A stretch of 64,000 bases of DNA from positions 62,001 through 126,000 of the forward strand of contig JAOTYK010000003.1 of assembly GCA_029861955.1 (NCBI GenBank). The letters run 5' to 3'. The position numbers were made by a program, and so were the translations under genes. This DNA is from Acidobacteriota bacterium (GTDB lineage: Bacteria > Acidobacteriota > Polarisedimenticolia > Polarisedimenticolales > Polarisedimenticolaceae). The notes under the pieces were generated by a model. That model made no database searches and had not been told where the DNA came from. It saw only the letters and a program-made list of their open reading frames with translations. Positions 1 to 7,881 of the stretch are shown here, in pieces. The stretch's first letter is position 1; every line of letters starts with the position of its first letter.

Positions 1-101
1 TCGAAGGTCGCCCCATCGGTGTCGAGTCCTGGGGGGGTCCACCACATCGTGGCTCCAACAGGGTAGACTCTGTCCTTCGTTCAAGATCGGGGAGCGTCAG
101 G

Positions 102-2819
102 GTGACCATCGAACCTGGACAGCAACTACTCCACTACCGTCTCACCGAGAAACTCGGCGAGGGCGGGATGGGTGTCGTCTGGAAAGCCACCGACACCACA
201 CTCGACCGCGACGTCGCGATCAAGGTACTCCCCCCAGACTTCGCCGCCGATGCTGAGCGGCTGGCCCGATTCGATCGCGAAGCGCGCCTGCTGGCCTCCC
301 TCAATCACCCCAACATCGCGGGCATCTTCGGCATCCACAAGGCCGAGGCAACCGACGGTCGAGCCGAAACTCACTTCCTCGCGATGGAACTGGTCGCCGG
401 GGAGGATCTATCAGAGAGCCTGATCAACGGACCGCTTCCCGTCGAACAGGCCCTTCGCACGGCCCGCGAGATCGCCACCGGTCTCGAAGCTGCCCACGAA
501 AACGGAGTGATTCACCGCGACCTCAAACCCGCCAACGTCAAGTTGACGACGGAGGGCCAGTCCAAGGTCCTCGACTTCGGCCTGGCCAAGGCGGCCGATG
601 CTGCCACCGCCTCAGGCGACCCGTCGCTTTCTCCGACGATGACTTCCGCCGGAACGCAGGCCGGAATGATTCTTGGCACGGCTTCGTACATGAGTCCCGA
701 GCAGGCCGCCGGCCAGCCGGTCGATCGCCGTTGTGACATCTGGTCCTTCGGTGTCCTGTTGCACGAGTTGCTGACCGGCAAGCGTCTGTTCGATGGCGAG
801 ACCGTCTCCCACACGTTGGCGGCCGTACTCCGCGCAGACGTCGATCTCGCAGACCTCCCGAAGCAGACACCGGTCCGGGTTGAACAGCTCATCCGACGCT
901 GTCTCGAGCGGGACCCGACCCGTCGCCTTCGCGACATCGGCGAGGCCCGCATCCTGCTGGACGATCTGCTGAGCGGTGGCGCCGACGAAGCGCGACCCGA
1001 AGACAGCGCGGTAACACCCACTCAAGCGGGCAAGGGACGCTTCGCCTGGATGACGCTGGCCCTTGTTTCGCTAGCGGCGCTGGCGGTCGTGGGGTTCTGG
1101 CCCACGGAAACGCCCCAGCTCCCCAGAGTCCAATCCACTCTGGTGCCTCCCCTGGGCTGGGACTTCGCCCCAGGGGCGCCCTTCGCCGTCAGCCAAGATG
1201 GTCGTCATGTCGCGTTCGTGGCTCACCCGAGATCGGACAACGAAGAGGTCGCGTCGGGATCGGTCGGTATCTGGGTCCGTGATCTGGCCTCGGCGGAGTC
1301 CCGTCGACTGATTGACGCCGACGTCGATGCGTATCCGTTCTGGTCCCCCGACGGACGCTGGATCGGTTTCTTCGCCGGCGGCAAGCTGAACAAGATCGAG
1401 GTTGGTGGGGGACCGGTCATCCCGATCTGTGACGGGACCAACGACGGCCGTGGTGGGACCTGGAGCGAGTCGGGCACGATCATTTTTCAGCGAGAGTGGA
1501 ACGAGGGGTTGATGAAGGTCGCAGCCGGCGGCGGTACACCGGAACCGTTAACGACGCTGGACAAGGATCGTTTTGACATCGGGCACCGCTGGCCGGAACT
1601 CCTCCCGGATGGTCGGCATTTCCTGTTCTATGTCGTCAGTACATCAAACCCCGTTACCAGCGAACACAGTGGAATCTACGTTGGATCCCTCGATTCGGAG
1701 GAGACGCGGTTTCTGCTGAAGAGTGAGTCCCGTGCGCTCTACGCCGGCGGCCACCTGCTCTACCGGGTCGGATCGACGCTGATGGCCCACCGCTTCGACC
1801 CGTCTACGCTCACGCTCACCGGAGATCCCGCACCGGTTGCGACGGATGTGACCGGGGGAGCCATTTCCTGGGGTGGCGCGCAGTTCGGCGTCTCCGAGAA
1901 CTTGCTCATCCACCAGCGCGGGGCAGGGTCGGCCGATACCGTACTGCAGTGGCGCGACCATGACGGCAACGTGCTGGAGTCGATCGACGAGGCCGATGGC
2001 TACTGGGACGCGACACTCTCTCACGACGGCAGTCGGCTGGCGATCGCCATCGGACAGGATACGACCGATATCTGGATTTACGACCTCGAGCGCGATTCGC
2101 GGACGCGGTTCAGCTACGACACCGCCATCGATCGATTCCCGTTGTGGTCTCCGGATGACAGTCGACTGGCATACCGATCCTCGCAGAAATCCGAGGGCGA
2201 GATCTGGATCCGGCCGACCTCGGGGCAAGGCGAGGCTCAGCTGGTCTACAGCGTCGACACGAGCATCATCTTGACGGACTGGTCGCGTGATGGGAAATCG
2301 ATTCTCTTCGACTATGTGCGACGTGCCGATGACGACGAACAGGATGTCTGGCTCTTCGACACGCAAACGATGGAGGCGAGGCCGTACCTGACGGGGAAGT
2401 TCACCCAGCGTGAGGCACGCCTCTCTCCCGACGGCCGCTGGGTCGCGTACTCGTCCAACGAGTCGGGTGCTGACGAAGTCTACGTGCAGGCGTTTCCGGA
2501 ATCTGAGGGACGCTGGGTGGTCTCAAACGACGGGGGAACACGCGGCGCCTTTACGCCGGTGTGGGGCGATGACGGCCGTGAGCTGTTCTACAGGAGAGGC
2601 AATTCGGTCCTGGCGCTTCCGGTGACGTCGGGCGCGGGGCTCGCCTTCGGCACACCGCGACGGCTCTTCGGACTGATCTCCAGGTCCGGTGAAGGCTCTG
2701 CCCTCGTGGTTACGGATAATGGACAGCGGATTCTGTGCAACGAGCTTCCGCCGACCGCTCCGGGTGAGTCGGGGGCACGACTGATCCAGAACTGGTCGAC
2801 GGCGCTGGTCGGAAAATGA
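102..2819 (+). CDS. Membrane Ser/Thr protein kinase with C-terminal TolB/WD40-like propeller
   Basis: Predicted Hanks-type (PknB-like) kinase of 905 aa. The kinase domain (about 14-285) shows the glycine loop GEGGMG at 19-24, ATP-binding K41, the catalytic loop HRDLKPAN from H138 (D140), DFG at D158 and SPEQAAG after it. One membrane segment lies near 313-333. The remaining ~560 residues carry repeated WSPDGRW-type blades, as in TolB/WD40-like propellers, and probably form the sensor; the ligand is unknown. GTG start with GGGGAG 7 bp upstream. The first 14 residues nearly match those of the kinase at 24193, so the two N-termini are paralogous. No substrate gene is evident next to it. Confidence 0.93.
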   Translation: MTIEPGQQLLHYRLTEKLGEGGMGVVWKATDTTLDRDVAIKVLPPDFAADAERLARFDREARLLASLNHPNIAGIFGIHKAEATDGRAETHFLAMELVAGEDLSESLINGPLPVEQALRTAREIATGLEAAHENGVIHRDLKPANVKLTTEGQSKVLDFGLAKAADAATASGDPSLSPTMTSAGTQAGMILGTASYMSPEQAAGQPVDRRCDIWSFGVLLHELLTGKRLFDGETVSHTLAAVLRADVDLADLPKQTPVRVEQLIRRCLERDPTRRLRDIGEARILLDDLLSGGADEARPEDSAVTPTQAGKGRFAWMTLALVSLAALAVVGFWPTETPQLPRVQSTLVPPLGWDFAPGAPFAVSQDGRHVAFVAHPRSDNEEVASGSVGIWVRDLASAESRRLIDADVDAYPFWSPDGRWIGFFAGGKLNKIEVGGGPVIPICDGTNDGRGGTWSESGTIIFQREWNEGLMKVAAGGGTPEPLTTLDKDRFDIGHRWPELLPDGRHFLFYVVSTSNPVTSEHSGIYVGSLDSEETRFLLKSESRALYAGGHLLYRVGSTLMAHRFDPSTLTLTGDPAPVATDVTGGAISWGGAQFGVSENLLIHQRGAGSADTVLQWRDHDGNVLESIDEADGYWDATLSHDGSRLAIAIGQDTTDIWIYDLERDSRTRFSYDTAIDRFPLWSPDDSRLAYRSSQKSEGEIWIRPTSGQGEAQLVYSVDTSIILTDWSRDGKSILFDYVRRADDDEQDVWLFDTQTMEARPYLTGKFTQREARLSPDGRWVAYSSNESGADEVYVQAFPESEGRWVVSNDGGTRGAFTPVWGDDGRELFYRRGNSVLALPVTSGAGLAFGTPRRLFGLISRSGEGSALVVTDNGQRILCNELPPTAPGESGARLIQNWSTALVGK

Positions 2820-2955
2820 CGGTCCGGGTCTCACATCCCTCACGGCCATCGAAACATGATGATGACAACCAGGCAATAAATTGCGACGGTACGCACGATG
2901 GCTCCTACAATCCCTGAATGGATGGGGAGATGCGATCTCCCCAGAGTACGGCCGG

Positions 2956-3828
2956 ATGATCGAGCACCGAATCAATCTGACAGACGGACGAACGCTCGCC
3001 GCCGCCGAGTTTGGCGACCCCGGCGGGACACCCGTTATCTACTCCCACGGCTTCCCGGGGTCGCGACTGGGTGGAGAACTGGGCCAGGCGGCGGCGACGC
3101 AACACCGCGTCCGTCTGATCGCCTTCGACCGCCCCGGTTGGGGGGCATCGACTCCGCAGCGTGGGCGACGGTTGGCAGACTGGCCCGACGACATCGCCCA
3201 GGCGGCCGACCAGTTGGAGTGCCCGCGATTCAACCTGGTGGGCGTCTCGGGAGGCGCGCCGTTCGCGTTGGCCTGTGCCGCGGCACTCCCCGATCGCGTG
3301 GATCGGGTCGGCCTCGTCTGTGGGCTCGGTCCCATCGAAGCAATGCATCGAGACGACGGCATGATGGGACACACCCGTTTCGGTCTTACGCTGGCCTCCC
3401 GCACGCCGTGGTTGGTTCGACCAGTCCTGGCCATCGTCGGTCCGTTGCTAAGGCATTTCTTTCGTCCGGCGGTTGCGAACCTGATTCGACACGCCGGCGA
3501 AGCGGATCGAGCGACGCTTACCGATCCGGAGATCCGCCCGGTCCTCGAGCGAGAATTTCGTGAGGGGTTTCGGCAGGGGGGTGCCGGTGCCTCGGCGGAT
3601 GCGTTGATCTACGGCAACGACTGGGGACTCGAGTTTGCGGCGATCCAGGCCGAGGTTTCCTTGTGGCACGGTGACGCCGACCGGGTCGTGCCGTCTTCCC
3701 TGGCCCACTGGGTCGCGGCGCGAATTCCGGACGCGAAGACGAACTTCCATCCAGGCGAGGGACATTTTTCGATCGTGATTCGCTATTTGCCTGAGATCTT
3801 GAACGTCCTGAGTCCTTCTACCGAGTGA
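2956..3828 (+). CDS. Alpha/beta hydrolase
   Basis: Alpha/beta-hydrolase fold enzyme of 290 aa from the ATG at 2956. An in-frame TTG at 2881 would add 25 residues that do not look conserved in character. Visible elements are HGFPGS (oxyanion region), the nucleophile elbow GVSGG, an acid in HGDADRVVP and the catalytic His in GEGHFS. The substrate cannot be told from sequence; relatives include esterases and haloperoxidase-like enzymes. No signal peptide is visible, so it is probably cytoplasmic. It converges on the NmrA-like gene, and a palindromic repeat fills most of the gap between them. Confidence 0.88.
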   Translation: MIEHRINLTDGRTLAAAEFGDPGGTPVIYSHGFPGSRLGGELGQAAATQHRVRLIAFDRPGWGASTPQRGRRLADWPDDIAQAADQLECPRFNLVGVSGGAPFALACAAALPDRVDRVGLVCGLGPIEAMHRDDGMMGHTRFGLTLASRTPWLVRPVLAIVGPLLRHFFRPAVANLIRHAGEADRATLTDPEIRPVLEREFREGFRQGGAGASADALIYGNDWGLEFAAIQAEVSLWHGDADRVVPSSLAHWVAARIPDAKTNFHPGEGHFSIVIRYLPEILNVLSPSTE

Positions 3829-3855
3829 ACAGCAGAGTCTCCGCGAGTGTCGAAC

Positions 3856-3927
3856 AAAAGGGGACAGATCTATTTTTCATATTTGTCAATGTTCCGACAG
3901 GACAGGAAAATAAATCTGTCCCCTTTT
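3856..3927. repeat. Palindromic intergenic repeat, copy 1 (72 bp, degenerate centre)
   Basis: The outer arms read AAAAGGGGACAGAT inward from both ends. The left arm has one C/T difference from the right arm. The centre (about 26 bp) is unlike that of the other copies. The right edge touches the TAG stop of the NmrA-like gene with no base between. It may act as a bidirectional terminator because each transcript would fold and end in a T run; that is inference. Confidence 0.9.
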
Positions 3928-4758
3928 CTACCAAACCTCGGCGTTGTCGCGAGCGTAGTCGGCGAAGTCACGGGGCGGGCGGCCAAGTGCACGTTGGACT
4001 CCGTCGCTGAGGTGGGAATTGCGGCCGTCGAGCACCTCGGCGATCAGATCCGCGACCGGCACAGCGTGAGGCTCCGGCATCCCGTGGGCCACCAACTCGG
4101 CGGCGAAGTCCTCGGCCGTCACCGGTACGTAACGCACTTCGCGACCCAGCGCGTCGCCCAACTCGGTAGCCACGTCAGCCAATGTGAGCAGTCGCGGTCC
4201 CGTCAATTCGTAAAGCTGCCCGATATGTCGCTCGTCGGTCAGTGCGGCGGTCACGACATCGGCGATGTCCTCGGCATCGAGGAACGGCTCTTCCGTGTCA
4301 CCACCGGGCATGGCCAGAACGCCCGCCCTGATCGCATCGACGAAGTTTTCGCTGAAGTTCTGGTTGAAGAACGCGCAACGTACGAGAGTCCAGTCGGCAC
4401 CTGACTGTTGCACTCGCATCTCCGCCTGGCGGGCTCCCTCTTCGCCACGCCCCGAAAGCAAAACCAGTCGTCGCACACCGTTGGCGACGGCCAGGTCGGC
4501 GAAGTTACCGACGGTCTCGGCGGCACCGGGGAAGGCGAGATCGGGGTGGTAGGTGATGTACGCGGCCTTCACACCGGTCAGGGCGGGAAGCCAACTGGCT
4601 TCGTCGTTCCAGTCAAATCGAGTCTCGCTGGAGCGAGACGCGGGTCGAACCCGCCGTCCGGCGCGGATCAGTCGTTCTGTGACGAGTCGCCCCGTCTTTC
4701 CGCTGGCTCCGATCACCAGAATGGTCTCGTTGCCTACTGAATCCTGATTGTTTGCCAT
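3928..4758 (-). CDS. NmrA-like NAD(P)-binding protein (atypical SDR)
   Basis: Rossmann-fold protein of 276 aa. The ATG at 4758 is chosen because GGAAGGAGG lies just upstream; longer readings add an unlikely N-terminus. The dinucleotide loop is GASGKTGR near the N-terminus, followed by the NmrA-type strand ending LLSGRG. This family includes NAD(P)H:quinone oxidoreductase-like enzymes and redox-sensing NmrA proteins, and the sequence does not separate them. The gene is divergent from an AraC regulator with a Cupin_6 domain, an arrangement in which the regulator often controls the oxidoreductase (inference). Its stop codon touches palindrome copy 1. Confidence 0.88.
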   Translation of the reverse strand: MANNQDSVGNETILVIGASGKTGRLVTERLIRAGRRVRPASRSSETRFDWNDEASWLPALTGVKAAYITYHPDLAFPGAAETVGNFADLAVANGVRRLVLLSGRGEEGARQAEMRVQQSGADWTLVRCAFFNQNFSENFVDAIRAGVLAMPGGDTEEPFLDAEDIADVVTAALTDERHIGQLYELTGPRLLTLADVATELGDALGREVRYVPVTAEDFAAELVAHGMPEPHAVPVADLIAEVLDGRNSHLSDGVQRALGRPPRDFADYARDNAEVW

Positions 4759-4880
4759 CTCGGGCCTCCTTCCGGTTCGTTTCGATGAAGTGACGTCGGT
4801 CATGGAGGTAGTGTGGAAGACCCGCGATCCGTTGAACATGGCTCCGATGCTCAATCCCATACGCGATCGTCCAAACCCGA

Positions 4881-4886
4881 TAAAAT
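4881..4886 (+). promoter_or_regulatory. Candidate -10 box of the AraC gene (leaderless mRNA?)
   Basis: TAAAAT ends 7 bp before the ATG of the AraC-family gene, so a transcript would begin at or next to the start codon. No good -35 is visible and no Shine-Dalgarno fits in the gap. The same geometry occurs before the histidine kinase at 44777. Confidence 0.35.
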
Positions 4887-4892
4887 GGGGTC

Positions 4893-5837
4893 ATGGATAC
4901 CTTCGGCGGACTTCTTGACGGACCTCGCGCCCATGGTGCGTTTGCACTCCGGACGGTGATGGCTTCACCGTGGTCGTTGCGGATACTTGCGGAGTCTCCG
5001 CTGACCGTACTGGCGATGGTGAAGGGTCATGCGTGGGTCGTTCCCGACGACGGCGACCCCGTCAGGCTCGATGCGGGGGATGTTGCAGTGACCCGCGCAC
5101 CGGATCACTACAACGTGGCGGACGATCCGGCCACGCCGACGACCGTCGTGATCCACCCCGGCCAACGTTGCTGCAATCCGGAAGGCGAGTCGGTAGAGGA
5201 AGAGATGATGCTAGGTGTGAGAACCTGGGGTAACGACCCCGAAGGTTCCACGCTGATGCTCGTCGGCGCCTACGAGTCCAAAGGCGATATCAGCGATCGG
5301 TTGCAGCGTGCACTACCACCGGTGCTGTCGTTGTCTAACGATCAATGGGACTCGCCGCTGGTTTCACTACTCTGCGAAGAGATGGCCAAGGACCAGCCGG
5401 GACAGGCGGCCGTGCTCGATCGGTTGATCGACCTCTTGCTGATCGCCGTGCTGCGCGCCTGGTTCACTCGACCCGAGGCGGAGGCGCCAAAATGGTACCG
5501 CTCCCAGGCAGACCCGATCGTCGGAAAAGCGTTGACGATCCTGCATCGGGATCCGGCACATCCGTGGACGGTGGCCAAGCTCGCGGAGGAGACAGGTGTC
5601 TCCCGTGCGGCGCTGGCCCGACGATTTCAGGATGTGGTGGGTGAGTCACCGATGAAGTTCCTCACCGAATGGCGTCTTGCGCTGGCCGCGGACCTGTTGT
5701 GTGAGCCGGACGCGACCGTCGGGACCGTGGCCGAGAAGGTCGGCTACAGCAGCCCGTTCGCGCTCAGCGCAGCATTCAAACGAGTGCGAGGCGTTAGTCC
5801 GCAAGAGCACAGGGCCCGCGGCATGTCTCCGGACTGA
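4893..5837 (+). CDS. AraC-family transcriptional regulator with Cupin_6 domain
   Basis: Regulator of 314 aa. The N-terminal half is a Cupin_6-type sensing domain (about 1-200, with the conserved run FGGLLDGPRAHGAF). The last ~100 residues carry the two helix-turn-helix motifs of the AraC/XylS family (VAKLAEETGVSRAALARRF and VGYSSPFALSAAFKR). It probably binds the 134-bp divergent region and controls the NmrA-like gene, itself or both; this is inferred from arrangement. No recognisable effector is encoded nearby. The ATG at 4893 has no upstream Shine-Dalgarno, consistent with a leaderless message. Confidence 0.93.
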   Translation: MDTFGGLLDGPRAHGAFALRTVMASPWSLRILAESPLTVLAMVKGHAWVVPDDGDPVRLDAGDVAVTRAPDHYNVADDPATPTTVVIHPGQRCCNPEGESVEEEMMLGVRTWGNDPEGSTLMLVGAYESKGDISDRLQRALPPVLSLSNDQWDSPLVSLLCEEMAKDQPGQAAVLDRLIDLLLIAVLRAWFTRPEAEAPKWYRSQADPIVGKALTILHRDPAHPWTVAKLAEETGVSRAALARRFQDVVGESPMKFLTEWRLALAADLLCEPDATVGTVAEKVGYSSPFALSAAFKRVRGVSPQEHRARGMSPD

Positions 5838-5851
5838 GGGATCGGTTCCGA

Positions 5852-7597
5852 TTACTGCAGGGAGGATTCCCGGGTCACGGGGCAAGGAATCGCCCAGTAG
5901 ACGCCGCCGCTCTCGCCGATCGTCCCTTCATCAACCTGCCCGTCGCAATCGTCATCGACGCCGTTGTGGCACTCATATCGCGCGGGGCTGACCATCCACC
6001 AGGTGTCGTCGCAATCGTTGGCATCGATCACGTACCCGCCAGGTTGGACACACGCCGCCAGCGGGTTGCCACTGTCGCCGTAACCATCGTCATCGGCATC
6101 GGCAAACCACGTTGTGGCGTCCGCAGCTCCAACATCCGTCGATCCATCGCAATCATTGTCGACGCCATCGCAGATTTCCGTCGCAGCCGGGTTGATGGTG
6201 GCATCCTGGTCATCGCAATCGAGTGCGGCGCCAGCACTGCAGGCCGAGCTTCCCGGTGAGCCATAGCCATCGGAATCCTGGTCGTTACAGGCTTGACCGG
6301 TGTCCTCGATGAGTAACGTCGCGGAAAGAGTGTCGTGAGACACCTGTGTCACGCTGAGTCCGTACCCGTCGACAAACGATTCGCCATCGGCCAGCGCGAC
6401 GATGAAGCGTGAAAGCCCGCTTCCATCGTTCCTGGAAACGTGGATGTTGGTCTTCTCGGAATACGCCGAATTTAACGTTGCGTCGTAGCCCAGAGGCCGT
6501 CGGTACGAGATGAAATAGTTGTCGGCCACGGGATGCACGATCCTGTACGTCTGTGGATAGGCAGCCGCCAGCGGATCCGTCTCGAGAGGAGAGAGTACGT
6601 GGGTCGCCGCGGCGGCGGGTGTCAGGTCGACGATCTGCCCTCCGGGCAACCATCCCATTTCCGTCTTGTGGGGCGCGTTGACCTGGCGCCAACCCGCTCC
6701 GCTGTAACCCATGATGTCCGAGGTGTCGCAGTAGGTGCAGTCGATCACACCATCGTTGTCAAGATCCGTCGAACTGTGACTCATCCCAAGATTGTGTCCA
6801 AGCTCGTGAGCGTAGATATCCGGGAACGAACAATACCGAACCCAAACCCGGCAGCCACTCGAGCAGGCAACCGTGCCGCGACCGGCCCAACCACAGGGTG
6901 ACGCGTTCGGCAAGACGTAGATCTTGTGCTGGTAGTCGGCCGGGTTGAAACCGAGCAGAAAGGCCTCGGCATCTGCGTCGTTGGCCCAGCCGGTTGAGTT
7001 GCAGGCATCCGTCGTCAGAGCGCTGATCGTCACACGCACGATGTCCGGATTGGAGTCGCCATCGAAGTCTCGTTCGAACGAAACGGAGCCAAAGGAGGTT
7101 TCCTGAAATAGACCGTCTACAGACTGCGTTCCGTCGAACATCGTGTCCGCGACGTCGCCGTCGCTACAACTGACCACGGCGTCTTGAAAATCAACCATCA
7201 TGATCAGGACAGACCTGGAGCCTGTCATGCTGAAGGAAGTGTTGGTCGTGCTCATCGTGACGCTTCTGGAGTCGCGCATATCGACAGCAACCCAGTCGCG
7301 ATGGATGGCGCCTCGAATCGCGACCGCGTCACCGGTGGCCAGGCGAGGCTCGTCCCCGCCTGAAAAATCCAGACGATAGGTCTTTCCGGTCGAAGACTCG
7401 TCGAGGTAATGCACCTTCAAGGTGCGGTCCGCAGCGAAATCATCTTCCTGGACAACGCGTATCGTGCCTGTCAGCAGAGTATTCCGCCGCAACTCCGCTC
7501 GCGACGATTTCTCCGCCAGGCAATGCGGCCCAAAGCCCAAGCAGACACTCAACGCGACGATCGCGACGACAAGCCAACTGTTAGCCGAACGGCGCAT
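5852..7597 (-). CDS. Secreted M11/gametolysin-like zinc metalloprotease with MopE-type repeats
   Basis: Secreted protein of 581 aa. The ATG at 7597 is preferred over a TTG two codons earlier because AGAGG lies upstream. An N-terminal signal segment ends near GPHCLA. The zinc motif HELGHNLGMSH sits near residue 264, followed by IMGYSG, a metzincin Met-turn; this fits peptidase M11 (gametolysin-like). The C-terminal third has repeats of the DCDDxDATINPxAxEICDG and DNDCDG type, as in the putative metal-binding MopE motif, probably binding Ca2+ outside the cell. Divergent from the BNR lipoprotein, convergent with the AraC gene (14 bp apart). Confidence 0.88.
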   Translation of the reverse strand: MRRSANSWLVVAIVALSVCLGFGPHCLAEKSSRAELRRNTLLTGTIRVVQEDDFAADRTLKVHYLDESSTGKTYRLDFSGGDEPRLATGDAVAIRGAIHRDWVAVDMRDSRSVTMSTTNTSFSMTGSRSVLIMMVDFQDAVVSCSDGDVADTMFDGTQSVDGLFQETSFGSVSFERDFDGDSNPDIVRVTISALTTDACNSTGWANDADAEAFLLGFNPADYQHKIYVLPNASPCGWAGRGTVACSSGCRVWVRYCSFPDIYAHELGHNLGMSHSSTDLDNDGVIDCTYCDTSDIMGYSGAGWRQVNAPHKTEMGWLPGGQIVDLTPAAAATHVLSPLETDPLAAAYPQTYRIVHPVADNYFISYRRPLGYDATLNSAYSEKTNIHVSRNDGSGLSRFIVALADGESFVDGYGLSVTQVSHDTLSATLLIEDTGQACNDQDSDGYGSPGSSACSAGAALDCDDQDATINPAATEICDGVDNDCDGSTDVGAADATTWFADADDDGYGDSGNPLAACVQPGGYVIDANDCDDTWWMVSPARYECHNGVDDDCDGQVDEGTIGESGGVYWAIPCPVTRESSLQ

Positions 7598-7881
7598 CGG
7601 CAATCCTCTTCGATCGAAACGACAAGATCCCTACGAAGCAAATTGCACGATACGTGCCGTCGTCGGTTCGGTCGGAGATTCCAATATTCGCCATATTCCT
7701 GCAGATTCGGTCCTCTACGGGGTTTCGAGAACGTAAGTTGCCTGACGGTATGGACGGATCCGTTTTCGATCTCGAGTCCCGTTTCGGGTTCAGCCGCCCT
7801 CCAGCAGCGAGATGGGAACCCGCGTATATTAATGTTGGGCTGACACCCCGCTAGCGTCATCTCACCCGTCTTGAGGGATCC

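Noticed and set aside
3847-4404. Forward open frame starting in palindrome copy 1
   Set aside because: It is antisense to the NmrA-like gene, which has the Rossmann motif and a strong ribosome site.
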